A stretch of 64,000 nucleotides of DNA from Platanthera guangdongensis (GCA_039583875.1 CM077161.1:60889885-60953884); one strand, 5' to 3'. Shown: positions 1-12,008, counted from the stretch's first letter. Made by a program: numbers and translations. The notes: a model not told the origin generated them from the sequence alone.

Positions 1-1293
1 TCGTGTGTTTCCTTAGGATTGTTAGTGTGACTTTTCCCTTTCTCTAGGGGGTGGTATTGGGTGTTCGGCTAGTTTTGCTTGCCGACTCTTGGGTTGTGGC
101 AGGTGGTGGAGTTTTGGTGGCCTCTGGAGGGGTGGATTTTGATGTGGAGAGCTGTGGCCACCGCCTTTTGCCCCGGTTTGGGTTGGTGTGTGTGGGACCC
201 TAAAGCTGCCACTGTTGACCCCTTAGCCCTTTTTGGATCTGATTTTGGTTATGTATTCAGATCCATGTTTTGACCACCGCCACTAACCCACGTGCTAGGA
301 CTGTTAGTCCCTTTCCTGTTTATGTTTTCTCTTTCTTTTGTGCATATATGTACATGTCTTGTTGCTGTTGTGGACTCCTTGTAGGGAATGTTGCTTTTAT
401 TGCTCGCACTCAGTGTGCTTTGTTGTGCTCTAGACAGTGCTCTTTTCTTACTGTCATCCCCTTTCTTTTGCTTATAGCATTTTGTTGCCGTGTTGGTAAA
501 CCCTTCTTTTTATTTGCTCATAAATCTAATGCTCTATTTACCTTTTGATTATTTTTCTTGCTGAGGTGTTCTTTTCTTGAATGTCTCAGGTCCAGGTTGT
601 AGCCGGTTCAGCGGCTAGTTCTCTTGGAGGGGCTTGTTGGTGGCCTCTTGGGTAGCGGAGATAGCTGATCCCCGATTTCGTGAGGTAGTTCTTTACCTTT
701 CTGTATAGACATACATACTCACCAGTGTGTTCGTATCAGGTTGTTGACGCCCACTGGTGGCTTCTTGTGGTGCTGGGTATGAACTTAAACTGTTATTTTT
801 GCCTAATTGTGGTTGTTTACTTGCTTCTGGGAAGGATTTATGCTAGGTTGCATGTTAGATATTTTAAATCCTAAAAACATTATTATATGTATCTCATGCA
901 TAACATATTTATAAAACAAAGACACGATATTTCCTTAGCGTAAAAAGACTATCTTTCATATATATTATATTCACTTTAGAGTCATGCATACCATGAGTCG
1001 TCCCTCGGGGACACTTATGCTCATTTAGGATGTCAACTTAATTGAACCAAAGTATTTTTTGCTGCGTATAAATATTCTTTTAATTGTGGACTAGCTGATC
1101 CACCGTGCTGAGGGATACGGCCTTTCAACATAACCGATTTTCTTTCATATTTAATCAACGATTTTCCTTAAAATCTAAGGTCTGTAGTTTTGTCTGAGCG
1201 TGTGCAGTTATCCCCTGCACGACGTGGCATCACGGCACGTGTTTTCTCTTGCTCTGATACGATTCTATCGTTGAGAAAATGCGGGTTGTTACA
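1..1293 (+). repeat. 3' portion of the 5' LTR of the Tekay-like element
   Basis: Homologous to 8702-9994 throughout. It ends in GGTTGTTACA directly before the primer-binding site; the 3' LTR ends in GGTTGTGACA. The short open frames at 79-273 and 270-548 recur in both LTR copies but have no coding signature. Confidence 0.92.
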
Positions 1294-1294
1294 G

Positions 1295-1306
1295 TTGGTA
1301 TCAGAG
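1295..1306 (+). other. Primer-binding site, initiator tRNA-Met type
   Basis: TTGGTATCAGAG lies one base after the LTR end. TGGTATCAGA is the usual plant LTR-element complement to the 3' end of initiator tRNA-Met and primes minus-strand DNA synthesis. Confidence 0.88.
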
Positions 1307-1981
1307 GGAGGTTGCTTGACAAATGGTCGGGCAACCTTTCCCTTATTTTCATTAGTGGTTAGCGTCATACCATACACACACCAATATGTCATCAGCACGT
1401 CTTGGCTAAAGCATGAACACTACACTCATGAGCATAAAGAAGTATACGGGGCATATTATGTAGTATGGGATGCATAATATGTGTTCGTATATGGATCCAC
1501 CATAGGAGGCAACATGTGAGGGTTATGTAGTATGGGATGCATAACCTCACCACATGAATGCAGCTGGCACGTTTTCTTTTTTTTCGTTGCATGAGAATGT
1601 TATGTAGTATGGGATGCATAACATTTTCATGTGTACGCCGCCCATGGCATGCATTAAGGCCTTTTTAGAATGCATAGCACATCATGCATAGCATAACATC
1701 TCATAAGCACAACGTGCCAAGCTAAGGATTTGCATGATGACATATGTACACACATGGATATGAGTCAAAACGAATACAAATACATGCAATCATGGTTTAG
1801 GCACATGAGTTAGTTTGATGGTGGTGAACCATCTTAGGTTAAGCATAACATCATCATGGTAAAAACAACTCCCAGAGCAAGTTTAGCAGTTGAAGTTCAT
1901 ATTTAAGTGTGTTTGTCTGTACCGGGTAGTTTTGTTCTAGCTGTTGGGCTAGGTTTTGTCTAAAGCTTGTGCGATTATAGG
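1307..1981 (+). other. Untranslated leader of the Tekay-like element
   Basis: The leader holds the three hairpins at 1451-1632. Otherwise it is AT-rich sequence with many CATG and GCATA words and no supported open frame up to the gag ATG at 1982. Confidence 0.7.
1451..1632 (+). other. Three covarying hairpins in the untranslated leader
   Basis: Three stem-loops share the loop TAGTATGGGATG and the closing ATG/CAT. Stem 1 is CATATTATG (1452-1460) with CATAATATG (1473-1481). Stem 2 is GGTTATG (1521-1527) with CATAACC (1540-1546), plus an imperfect extension. Stem 3 is 1591-1604 with 1617-1630, 14 pairs including one G-U. The stems differ in sequence but the changes compensate. They lie between the primer-binding site and gag, where retroelement leaders often carry packaging or dimerisation structures. 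A function here is inference. Confidence 0.75.
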
Positions 1982-3130
1982 ATGGCGAGACGTCCTGCGA
2001 CGAGATCGACCCCCCAATCCGAGGGTGAGACGTCAGGAGCGCAGAGTGAGGCGTTGGTAGAAAACCTGCGGCAGAGTAATGAAGCCTTATCGAGGCAGGT
2101 GGTGGCTATGCAGGCTCAGATTCAGTCCCTTGTAGCAGTAGTGGCGGGACAGACTCCGAGAGTTCCGGACCCCGCTGAGGGGGTAGCTGTTCCTGCCCCT
2201 CCTGCTCCTCCCGTGCCTTTGGTTGTGGTGCCCCCGGAGATGGCGTTTATATCCCAGTTTCAGCGGCTGAGACACCCTACTTATGATGGGCAAGCAGATT
2301 CCATGATTTTGGATGACTGGCTGATTACCATCGAGGAGATGTTCTCTTACTCAGGGATTACGGACGATCAGAGAGTGATGCTCGCTGCCTACCAACTCAA
2401 GGGCTTAGCAAAGAATTGGTGGCTGAGGGAGAAAGAAAGCTTGGTGGCAGGATGCTCTTGGGAGTCATTTAAGGTGATGCTGTTGAGTAAGTTTCTGCCT
2501 TCAGTCGAGAGGGACCGGCTGATGAATGACTTTCTCCATGTGAAGCAGAGGAAACTCATGGTTAGTGAGTACGAGATTGAGTTTAGTAAGCTGAGTCGGT
2601 TTGCTCCTAGTCTGATGAGTGTTGAAGCAGACCGAGTTAAGCGATTTCTGGGTGGACTAAGAAGCGACATTCAGCAGTTAGCGAATGCCTACGGAGCAGT
2701 TAGTTATGCCAGCGTAGTTGAAGCTGCCTTGAGAGTTGAGGCCATTGAGAATGCCAAGAATAGAGGCCAGCAGTTGAGGAAGGATAAGCGGAAGTCCGGT
2801 GGAGGGAAGAACCCTCAGGAACCTGATGCTGTCTCGAGAAAGAAGAACAAAGAGGTTTGTAGTTTCTGTGGCTGGCCAGGCCACCCCTTTGAGAAGTGTT
2901 TCAAAAGGTTGGGAGCGCAGAAGAAGGAACAGGTGCACGCGATTCAGGCTGCTCCCAGAGGAGACTTGTTATGTGCTTTATGTGGAAGGAAGGGGCATGA
3001 GGCTGCCCGTTGCTGGTTAAGAGATAAGGTCTGTTTTCAATGTGGGCAGAAGGGTCACCTCAAGACAAAGTGCCCACAGTCCCAGCCTATTCTGCAGCCA
3101 GTTCCCCTCCAGGCTTTGCCACCGCCTTAG
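1982..3130 (+). CDS. gag: Gag polyprotein of the Tekay-like chromovirus
   Basis: Structural protein that assembles the virus-like particle and binds the element RNA. The ATG at 1982 (MARRPATRS) is chosen because the open frame upstream of it has only a TTG. The N-terminus has a coiled-coil-like stretch, followed by a proline/valine linker. A retrotransposon-gag core follows, with motifs DDWLITIEEMF and AKNWWLRE and a KFLP segment. The C-terminus has three CCHC zinc knuckles at about 2858-2900 (CSFC..GHPFEKC), 2971-3013 (CALC..GHEAARC) and 3031-3073 (CFQC..GHLKTKC). The frame is intact for 382 codons. It ends in a TAG that looks like a mutated CAG, since the same frame stays coding-like for about 20 more codons before another TAG at about 3193. 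In this clade gag and pol are usually one polyprotein. Confidence 0.82.
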   Translation: MARRPATRSTPQSEGETSGAQSEALVENLRQSNEALSRQVVAMQAQIQSLVAVVAGQTPRVPDPAEGVAVPAPPAPPVPLVVVPPEMAFISQFQRLRHPTYDGQADSMILDDWLITIEEMFSYSGITDDQRVMLAAYQLKGLAKNWWLREKESLVAGCSWESFKVMLLSKFLPSVERDRLMNDFLHVKQRKLMVSEYEIEFSKLSRFAPSLMSVEADRVKRFLGGLRSDIQQLANAYGAVSYASVVEAALRVEAIENAKNRGQQLRKDKRKSGGGKNPQEPDAVSRKKNKEVCSFCGWPGHPFEKCFKRLGAQKKEQVHAIQAAPRGDLLCALCGRKGHEAARCWLRDKVCFQCGQKGHLKTKCPQSQPILQPVPLQALPPP

Positions 3131-3281
3131 CAAATGGATAGAGGAAAGGGGAAGCTGAATGTGCTTTCGGCAGACGAAGCGCAGACTTCGACCTAGGTTA
3201 TCTCAGGTTCGACTCCTCCCCAGTCGTTTCGTTATGTTTCCTTTTTGGTTGTAGTTTTCGTTTTAGCATTTGTTTCCTTAG

Positions 3282-6200
3282 ATGCGTGCGCTATTTGTAG
3301 AACGATTTAAGGTAAAGAACCGCTGGGCGCGCGTTCTCTTCGATTCAGGCGCTACCCACTCGTTTGTGGCTAGAGCCTTCGTGGAGCGGTTCAGTTTGGG
3401 CCTAGATCGTGTTGGTGGTGCATTTTGCGTTAAGTTCCCCTCCGGTGACTCTGTGGTTACGGACCTGGGTGTCCTTGATTGTCCGATTTTGTTGGGGGAT
3501 TTTCTAGCCAAGGCAGATCTGAAGGTGATTGACCTGGAGGACTTTGATGTTTCTTGGGCATGGACTGGTTGTCAAGGTACGATGCTATGATCCAGTGCAA
3601 GGGTAAGTGCTTGGACTTCGTCAAAGACAACGGTCAGCCAGGGAGAGTTTATGGGTATTCTCTCCAGGAGTCTCCAGTCATTTCTTCAGTGCGTGCTCGG
3701 AAGTTGCTTGATTCTGGCTGTTTTGCCTTTTTGGTCTCTCTGGTAGGGATAGTTGTTAGAGTGCCGTGTTTGAAAGAGATTCCTGTGGTATGTGACTTCT
3801 CTGATGTATTTCCTGATGATCTTCCCGGTCTTCCACCCGAACGAGATGTCGAGTTTGTTATAGATTTGGAGCCACGCATGCGTCCTATTGCCAAGGCGCC
3901 GTACCGGATGGCCCCGCGAGAGCTGGAAGAGTTGCGAATTTAGCTAGATGAGATGTTGGCAAAAGGCTTCGTAAGGCCGAGTTCTTCACCTTGGGGTGCA
4001 CCAGTGCTGTTCGTTAAAAATAAAGATGGGTCCATGAGGCTATGCATCGACTATAGAGAGCTGAACAAGGTTACTATTAAGAACAGGTACCCTTTGCCTC
4101 GGATTGACGATTTGTTTGACCAACTGCGTGGTAGTGCCGTGTTTTCCCAGATTTATCTTCGTTCGGGCTATCACCAGTTGAGGATTCGGGAGTCAGATGT
4201 TTCGCGGACGGCGTTCCGCTCTCGTCATGGGCATTTCGAGTTTTTGGTTATGTCATTCGGTTTGACTAATGCGCCCTCATCTTTTATGGATCTGATGAAC
4301 AGAGTTTTCAAGGATTTTCTAGATAAGTTTGTGATTGTCTTTATAGACGATGTTTTGGTGTATTCTAAAGATGCGGAGGAGCATGATCGGCATTTGCGAC
4401 TGGTCTTGGCGACTCTGAGGGACAATAAGCTTTACGCCAAGCTGAGCAAATGCGAATTTTGGTTGCCTCAAGTTTCTTTTCTCGGCCACGTGGTTAATAA
4501 GGAGGGAATATCGGTGGACCCAGAAAAGATCGCTGATGTTATGGAGTGGGCAAGGCCTGTTACTCCCAAAGAGATCAGAAGCTTCTTGGGCTTGGCTGGA
4601 TATTATAGAAGATTTGTAGAGGGATTCTCTACCTTGTCTGCGCCGTTGACCAAGTTGACGCAGAAGAATGTAGCCTTCATCTGGGATGGCAAATGTGAGG
4701 AGGCTTTTGAGGAACTAAAAAGAAGGCTATGTCCAGCTCCAATTTTGTCCTTGCCTACTGAAGATAGTGAGTATGATATATATGTGGATGCGTCGCATGT
4801 CGGACTGGGCTGCGTATTGATGCAGGGCGGAAAGGTGATTGCGTACGGGTCGAGGCAGCTAAAGACTCACGAGAGGAATTACCCTACGCATGACCTGGAG
4901 TTTGCAGCTGTGATCTATGCGTTGAAATTGTGGAGGCATTTGCTATATGGCGCGCAGTGCAAGATTTTCACGGATCATAAGAGTTTAAAGTCTGTCTTCA
5001 CCCAGAAAGAATTGAATCTGCGCCAGCGGCGATGGTTGGAGTATGTGGCCGACTATGATGTTGAAATCCAGTACCATCCGGGCAAAGCGAATGTGGTGGC
5101 TGATGCCCTGACTCGGAAGTCAGGGAAGATTTTCAATCTCTCCGCCGAGCGTCTAGTGGAAGAGTTTCTTTTGATGGACATTTCTGTGGGAAGTTGCGAT
5201 TCGCACAGTATCTTGGCAGTGGTAGAACCTTCGTGGATTGCGCTTACGAGACTGCATCAGAAGGATGATCCCGATCTTCTGCATTTGTATCTTCGAGCTG
5301 AAAAAGGTGAATTACCAGATTTCTCTATAGATGATGCGGGTACCTTGAAGTATCGTGGCAGGTTTTGCATTCCCGCAGTTGGAGATATTCGGGATATGGT
5401 GTGCAGAGAAGCCCACGGAGCTAGTGTTGCTTACCATCCAGGGTCTACCAAGATGTATCATGATTTAAAGCAGATTGCCTGGTGGTATGGGATGAAGAGG
5501 GACATAGCCAGATTTATTTCTGAGTGTTTCACTGGCAGGCGTGTGAAAGCCGACCATGGGAGGCCTGGTGGCAAGCTGACTCCCTTAGAGATTCCGATAT
5601 GGAAGTGGGAGAGTATCTCGATGGATTTCATTACAGGCTTACCGAGATCACCTAAGGGGCATGATTCAGTTTGGGTGATCGTAGACAGACTGACGAAGAG
5701 TGCTCACTTCGTACCATTTAAGATCGATTATCCGATGAGGAAGATAGCCGAGCTGTATCTGGATGAGGTTATCAGATTGCATGGTGTACCCGCGAGTATC
5801 ATATCAGAGCGAGACTACAGGTTTATGTCTCGTTTTTGGTAGAGCCTTCAAGAGGGGTTGGGTACAGATTTGAGATATTCCACGGCTTATGATCCGCAGA
5901 CCAATGGTCCGATGCAGCGAGTAAATCAGATTGTGGAAGATATCATTCGATGCTATATTCTGGACCACGGAGGAGCGTGGGAGAGCGCTTACGGCTTATG
6001 GAATTTGCGTATAACAACAGTTATCAAGAAAGCTTGCAAATGTCTCCTTTTGAAGCTTTGTATGGGAGGCGCTGCAGGACTACCTTGTTTTGGGCTGAGG
6101 TTGGCGAGAGACCTTTGTTGGGTCCAGAAGCACTCGAGGAGATGGAAACCGCTGTGAAGCTTATACGGGAAATGCTTCGGATAGCCCAGGAGAGATATGA

Positions 6201-6657
6201 TAAAAATGCCAATCGGCGTAGATCGGACTTGGAATTTGTGGTGGGGGACTCAGTGTTCTTAAAGGTCTCCCTGTTGATTGGAGTCAAGCGGTTTGGCAAG
6301 ATCAGGAAGTTGGACCCGAGGTACGTGGGGTCGTTTCCGATTGTTGAGCGGATTGGGATATCAGCTTATAGGCTGGCGTTGCCCGCAAATTTCCCTGGCA
6401 TGCATGATGTCTTCCACGTCAGTCAGCTGCGGAAATGTGTGATGAATGACAGGCAGGTTTTGGATTCTGTGCCTCAGTTGGAGCTGAATCTTTCTTATGT
6501 GGAGGTGCCTGTCCGCATTCTGGATTCTCAGGTTCGTGCGCTGCGGAAGAAGACTATTCCTATAGTTAAAGTTTTATGGAGGAATCAGGATGTAAAAAGC
6601 GCGACCTGGGAATTGGAGTCGGCTATGAGGGAGGCTCACCCTCATCTGTTTCCCTGA
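3282..6657 (+). pseudogene. pol: Pol of the Tekay-like chromovirus (PR-RT-RH-IN-chromodomain-like), broken
   Basis: The protease motif LFDSGATHSFV is near 3340. There is a frameshift near 3560 (the GMDWLSRYD block changes frame), a TAG at 3941-3943 where CAG is expected, then an open stretch 3953-5842. This has RT with FIDDVLVYS near 4343, RNase H starting [10 protein letters not shown] near 4780 with the TDHKSL block near 4975, and integrase with an HHCC-like finger and the D,D core (SMDFITGLP, near 5620). The second finger cysteine reads Gly (ECFTGRR). A second TAG sits at 5840-5842 and a further frameshift near 5990. The last part (to 6657) carries the GPY/F-like segment and a tail with VKVLWRN and ATWELE motifs, as in Del/Tekay chromodomain tails. 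It cannot give a full polyprotein. Confidence 0.9.
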
Positions 6658-6767
6658 TCTTGTGCCCGGTATGTTCTGTTTTATTTATATAGCCCTTTCC
6701 TGGCTCTTTTCTCTCTCCTTCTTCATAGGAGTGTTGTGAGTAAAGTTTCGAGGAGAAACTTTCTTTT

Positions 6768-6779
6768 AGGGGGAGTGGC
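6768..6779 (+). other. Polypurine tract of the Tekay-like element
   Basis: The purine-rich run AGGGGGAGTGGC ends immediately before the LTR start TGTAACGCC at 6780. It primes plus-strand DNA synthesis. Confidence 0.8.
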
Positions 6780-9700
6780 TGTAACGCCCCCGGTTTTTCT
6801 TGGTTTTGTTTGATCTTGGATTGGCGTTACGATGACGCATTTTCCGGCCTTTCACCGTTGTAGAGCGTGGTCTTATCTCTTTAGGTTCCTGGTGTAGCCT
6901 GTTTGTATCCTGTTGGCAAATTTCCACAGCTAGCCGGAGTCTCTTTTGGTGACTCGGTTGGTCCTCTTAGGGAAATGCTTGTGTTTTGGCTTCGGGAGGT
7001 GTTAGCCTGAGTGTGCGATCGTCGGATGTTGTTTTCGACCTCACTATTGGTTTTGTAGCTTGGGAGTTTAGCTACGGTGCGAGTTTTGGTCGAAGTCCGG
7101 GATCGATCGTTTTCGCGTCGTTTCGACGATTGTTTTTGTTAGCTGTGATGTTTGTAATGTTTGATGTGCTGTGCGTGCCTGATGTCGCCGAGCTAGTAGG
7201 CTGGTGTCTTGTCTTTTATTTGCTAGGAGTTAGCTGGTTTATTTTTTTATGTAAGTTTGGGTGACACGGCCTGGGTCACGCCCGTGACCCAGGGCGTGTC
7301 ATGCTCGGGTAGAGCTCCCTTTTCTCTGGTCGACGAATTTTTGGTCGACGGGTTTTTTTGTAGGAACACGGCCTGTGACACGGGCGTGTCACAGGGCGTG
7401 TCCCCCTTCGGTTCGTCGAGCTGCGCTCGATGTTCGTCAGGCGGAGTTTTAGTGAGAACACGGGCGTGTCACGGGCGTGTCGTATCGGACACGGGCGTGA
7501 CACGGGGCGTGTCTCTCCGTTCGATGATCGGCGCTCCACGATCGTTGAGCGGTGTTTGAGTTGGTACACGGCCTGTGACCATGGCGTGTCACGGGGCATG
7601 TCCCTTGTTTCGTCGAGCGGAGATCGACGTTCGTCGAGTGGGTAGGTGTGTGTGAGTACACGCCCCGTGACACGGGCGTGTCGGGCCGTGTCACGGGCGT
7701 GTCTGGGGCGTGTCCCGTGTTTCGTCGAGTGGAGATCGACGTTCGTCGAGTAAGTACACGCCCCGTGACACGGGCATGTCGGGCCGTGTCACGGGCGTGT
7801 CTTGGGCGTGTTCCGTACTTTTTCTCCTTAGAGCATCTTTTGTTGTCGTGAACCGTTTTTTCTCCTCATTTTCATCGTTCCCGAGTATGGAGAGCTTCCA
7901 GCGGAAGGGTTTTTGAGAGGAGGCGGTGGTTTTCTTTTGGCCGGTGTTTGCGGGAGGAGGCTCATTTTTCTCGTGTGATAGCGGTTTTGGCTTGCTCTCG
8001 TCTAGATCTTCCCTTCCATGTAAGTTTTTCTTGATTTAGGGTTGATTCTAGGAGTTGAGATTATCTGATTTCTTTTCTTTTCCTCAAGTTTCAGTTTTGG
8101 TCTTCTAGGTGGCCGATCTTGCCGCCGGTGCCAAGTTGTTGTGTTAACTGTTGTTTTTCCTGGAGGTAGAGGCAAGTGGCTCCCTTGCCCTTGCCAAATT
8201 ATTCTAACTCTTGCTCTATTTTCATTTTCCTGTGCAATACTTCTGTATTCTTTATCTTTTTCCTCCTTAGAAAGTTAGAGCAATAGGATGCCTTTTTTTC
8301 CTTCATTTCAGTCATGGGCTGTTTCTTTGCCTTTTTTTACAATTAAATCAATGTTCTCTCATTTGTCTGAGGTTTGGTGTCCAGAGTGTAGCTAGAGTTA
8401 GGGTGAGGCTGCGGTTAGTTACAGTTTAGGTTTAGTTGCGGTAGCCCCGAGTAGTTAGGATGGAACGGAGGGTTGGGATTAAATTTCCAACTCCCTGTTT
8501 TCGCGCGTTGAGAGAGTTTAGGCTGCGGTTGTGACTAAAACTTACGTTTACCCTAAGTGGAAAGCGCTGACAGCGTCGAGTGAGCCGAGTTCACTCAACG
8601 CCGTGACCTAGCGTAGGATTTGCGGCTAAGTATTTTCGGCGTCAAGTAAGCGGAGCTTACTCAACGCCGCGTCGAGTGGGCTCGACATTTCTGTCTTGGG
8701 TTCGTGTGTTTCCTTAGGATTGTTAGTGTGACTTTTCCCTTTCTCTAGGGGGTGGTATTGGGTGTTCGGCTAGTTTTGCTTGCTGACTCTTGGGTTGTGG
8801 CAGGTGGTGGAGTTTTGGTGGCCTCTGGAGGGGTGGATTTTGATGTGGAGAGCTGTGGCCACCGCCTTTTGCCCCGGTTTGGGTTGGTGTGTGTGGGACC
8901 CTAAAGCTGCCACTGTTGACCCCTTAGCCCTTTTTGGATCTGGTTTTGGTTATGTATTCAGATCCATGTTTTGACCACCGCCACTAACCCGCGTGATAGG
9001 ACTGTTAGTCCCTTTCCTGTTTATGTTTTCTCTTTCTTTTGGGCATATATGTACATGTCTTGTTGCTGTTGCGGACTCCTTGTAGGGCATGTTGCTTTTA
9101 TTGCTCGCACTCGGTGTGCTTTGCTGTGCTCTAGACAGTGCTCTTTTCTTACTGTTATGCCCTTTCTTTTGCTTATAGCATTTTGTTGCCGGGTTGGTAA
9201 ACCATTCTTTTTATTTGCTCATAAATCTAATGCTCTATTTACCTTTTGATTATTTTTCTTGCTGAGGTGTTCTTTTCTTGAATGTCTCATGTCCAGGTTG
9301 TAGCCGGTTCAGCGGCTAGTTCTTTTGGAGGGGCTTGTTGGTGGCCTCTTGGGTAGCGGAGATAGCTGATCCCCGATTTCGTGAGGTAGTTCTTTACCTT
9401 TCTGTATAGACATACATACTCACCAGTGGGTTCGTGTCAGGTTGTTGACGCCCACTGGTGGCTTCTTGTGGTGCTGGGTATGAACTTAAACTGCTATTTT
9501 TTCCTAATTGTGGTTGTTTACTTGCTTCTGGGAAGGATTTATGCTAGGTTGCATGTTAGATATTTTAAAACCTAAAAACATTATTATATGTATCTCATGC
9601 ATAACATATTTATAAAACAAAGACACGATATTTCCTTAGCGTAAAAAGACTATCTTTCATATATATTATATTCACTTTAGAGTCATGCATACCATGAGTC

Positions 9701-9994
9701 GTCCCTCGGGGACACTTATGCTCGTTTAGGATGTCAGCTTAATTGAACCAAAGAATTTTCTGCTGCATATAAATATACTTTTAATTGTGGACTAGCTGAT
9801 CCACCGTGCCGAGGAATACGTCCTTTCAACATAACTGATTTTCTTCAATATTTAATCAACGATTTTCCTTAAAATCAAAGGTCTGGAGTTTTGCCTGAGC
9901 GTGTGCAGTTATCCCCTGCACGACGTGGCAACACGGCACGTGTTTTCTCTTGCTCTGATACGATTCTATCGTTGAGAAAATGTGGGTTGTGACA
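6780..9994 (+). repeat. 3' LTR of the Tekay-like element (3215 bp)
   Basis: Begins TGTAACGCCCC and ends GGTTGTGACA. Position 8702 onward is shared with the window start. The U3 part holds a dense CpG-dyad array (7257-7815). A second, smaller set of inverted repeats lies at about 8556-8690 (for example AGTAAGC, 3-nt spacer, GCTTACT). I see no canonical TATA box. Frames such as 7257-7559 are low-complexity shadows of the dyad array. Confidence 0.92.
7257..7815 (+). repeat. CpG-rich palindromic word array in the LTR
   Basis: Many copies and variants of GACACGGGCGTGTC occur, for example at 7377-7390 and 7669-7682. They are interspersed with GATCGACGTTCGTCGAG words. The last part is a tandem duplication with a 98-bp period (TACACGCCCCGTGAC at 7657 and 7755). 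Almost every word is a perfect or near-perfect inverted repeat with several CpGs. Confidence 0.85.
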
Positions 9995-11723
9995 ATAACC
10001 CCAGTAGTTATCTTTCATTTCCTGTATTTTTATTTTTCATGACTAGCTTAGTTTTAGTATTTCTTTGTATTTTGTATATTTTTCTTTTGTTTTTGCGGAG
10101 CTCACCCCTGCAGTTATTCATGGCAAATCGCATTGGCTGGTTTGTGATTCTTCGTATGGTGGGCTTGCTTTAGGTTTCCACGCGTCTTCTGGTATGCTCA
10201 CTGGCTGAGCATTGGGTAACCTCTTCCCTTAGCTCTTTATGATTTTTATTTCTCCATCATATGCTGTGTAGTTTAGTTTAAGTATGGGGGAGAGCCAGTT
10301 TTGTTACCTTTTGCACGCGTACATTTCATGTGTATACTAGAAGCTTTTATAGATTTATTATGATTAGTTTATTGCATCACACACCACTACACCCACATGA
10401 GCGCGTGCAAAGCTTTTTGCGTGCTACGAGTTAAACTCGTTTCTTTTGTATGATTTGGGAAAATTATGGTGCTGACATAGGATTGTGAGACGAAGTAAAA
10501 TGTTGACCTTGTTGTGTTTCTAGTCAACTGCTCTTGTCTCATGTAGAAATTCGAGTAGATTTAATTTTTCTGTATTCTTATGATTTTATAGTTTTCTATT
10601 GCGTAAAGATCTTTTTATTCTACTCAAAAATTTGTAAATCTGGTGTGAATTCGACGGTAGCTTAGGGATGTGTGTAGACGGCCGTTAGTTTCATATAGCT
10701 CTTGTCGGGAGGATGGATAGTCTTTCTCGTTGGCTAAGAACTTGCACCAAGCTATTCTTGAAGCATGGGTATAGGTTAGTTCACTCGCATGAGCGTGATG
10801 TAGGCCATCATTTTGGATCAGTTGAGCTTTGTACCGTTCCTAACGTCTTGTCCTTGCTAGCCCCGTTGTGCCTACCCATTCTTTTGATTCAGCTCCACCT
10901 TTATTTCACCAAAGCCTCAAAGCCGATCCGAGTCGCACTCCCAAGTCGAGATTTAGAGTTTTACATTTTTCATGTTGGGGTGTTGATGTGGTGCTTTTAC
11001 ATGTGAATATGTGGATGAGCTCCAAAGCTTATATTTGCTGAAATTGTTAAAAGAGAAGCAATTTGAAAAAGAAAAAGAAAAGTTAAAAAAAATGATGTTA
11101 ATTGTGAAAAAGTGAAAAGTAAAAGTAAAATTGAAAATCCTATTTGAGATATGAGTATTTTTGGAGTAGGCGGTGCACACACCCATATGTTAAAAGTTAA
11201 TTCTGGAGGTGTCGTGTACCCGCATATATTTTGGTTAGCTGATGGATTCTTTCTTTGATAGCTCATTTGGGTTAGGTGCATATCCTTCCTGTTTATCTTT
11301 GTTTACCTCACCGAAACCAAAGCCTCATCTCTTCACCTAAAGTCCTATTGATTCGTGTGTGAACCAAAACAGTGACGTGGATAGAATGCGAAAGGGCAAG
11401 CATATGGTCATCGACATTGGTGGATTCCTTTGGAGGTTATCCTGAGCCCTGATTTTTGGCAATGCTCGCCTAGCGATTAGTCTACTTTCTCCCTACGCGT
11501 GACCGGATGATTCACCGTGATTCCATTTTTGAGTAATAATAAAATGTTGATACACATTGTGATAAATATAAACTATTTTGCATACTTAGAAATTTCATCT
11601 ATTATATTATTACACGTGCGAGCATGCGACTACGCATGGTACTCCGTATTGTAATTTCCTTGTTAGCTAAATCATTTTCCATTTCTGCTTAAAATCTTAT
11701 TTGCTCGGGACGCGCAAAGAGTT
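9995..11723 (+). other. Noncoding internal 3' region of the Tat-like element
   Basis: There is no convincing coding frame. The longest (10713-11006, 97 codons) has no recognisable motif. A purine-rich stretch lies at 11041-11150. Homology to the minus-strand fragment 34101-34780 is visible around a GCGTCTTCTGGTATGCTCA block and a GTGGGGGAGAG-like block. Confidence 0.6.
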
Positions 11724-11736
11724 AAGTCTGGGGGTG
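11724..11736 (+). other. Polypurine tract of the Tat-like element
   Basis: AAGTCTGGGGGTG directly precedes the LTR start TGATGAGTCC at 11737. Confidence 0.7.
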
Positions 11737-12008
11737 TGATGAGTCCATTTTATATACCTATTTTCGGACTCATCTGGGCTTGTTTTCTCGTTGATGCACT
11801 TAACTTTAGAGCTTTATTTGTTTATATTTGTTATTATGTCCCTTTTATGAGTAAGTGCACATTTACGACCGTGGTTGTGTATTTTGTTACTTTTATTGTT
11901 CGTACTCCTTTTTGTGATTGCCTGAAATGTCTGCACAGATTAGTGAATTGTTTTTCCTATCGGTACAGGGGTCATGTGCGTGTTCTGGGATGGTTGTGAA
12001 ACAGGAAT

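Larger units (their letters stand above)
1..9994 (+). mobile_element. Tekay/Del-like chromovirus (Ty3/gypsy), left end outside window
   Basis: The order is LTR, primer-binding site, gag, protease, RT, RNase H, integrase, chromodomain-like tail, polypurine tract, LTR. The 3' LTR is 3215 bp. Bases 1-1293 align with 8702-9994 without a net indel, so the window starts inside the 5' LTR. I count about 38 substitutions in that stretch (about 3 percent), so this is a moderately old insertion. The very long LTR, the FIDD-type RT and the C-terminal tail fit the Tekay (Del) clade of chromoviruses; the clade call is inference. Coding is broken by nonsense codons and frameshifts. The sequence after 9994 is a Tat-like element that also occurs, reverse-complemented, near 34640-34660, so this element inserted into a Tat-like element. 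The left target-site duplication is outside the window. Confidence 0.9.

Noticed and set aside
79..548. Small open frames repeated at 8780-9249
   Set aside because: Duplicated because they are in both LTRs; no conserved protein character.
7257..7851. Overlapping open frames on both strands in the Tekay-like LTR
   Set aside because: They are translations of the dyad array, low complexity, without domain or start context.
10713..11006. 97-codon frame in the Tat-like internal region
   Set aside because: No motif, and not retained as a frame in the related fragment at 34101-34780.
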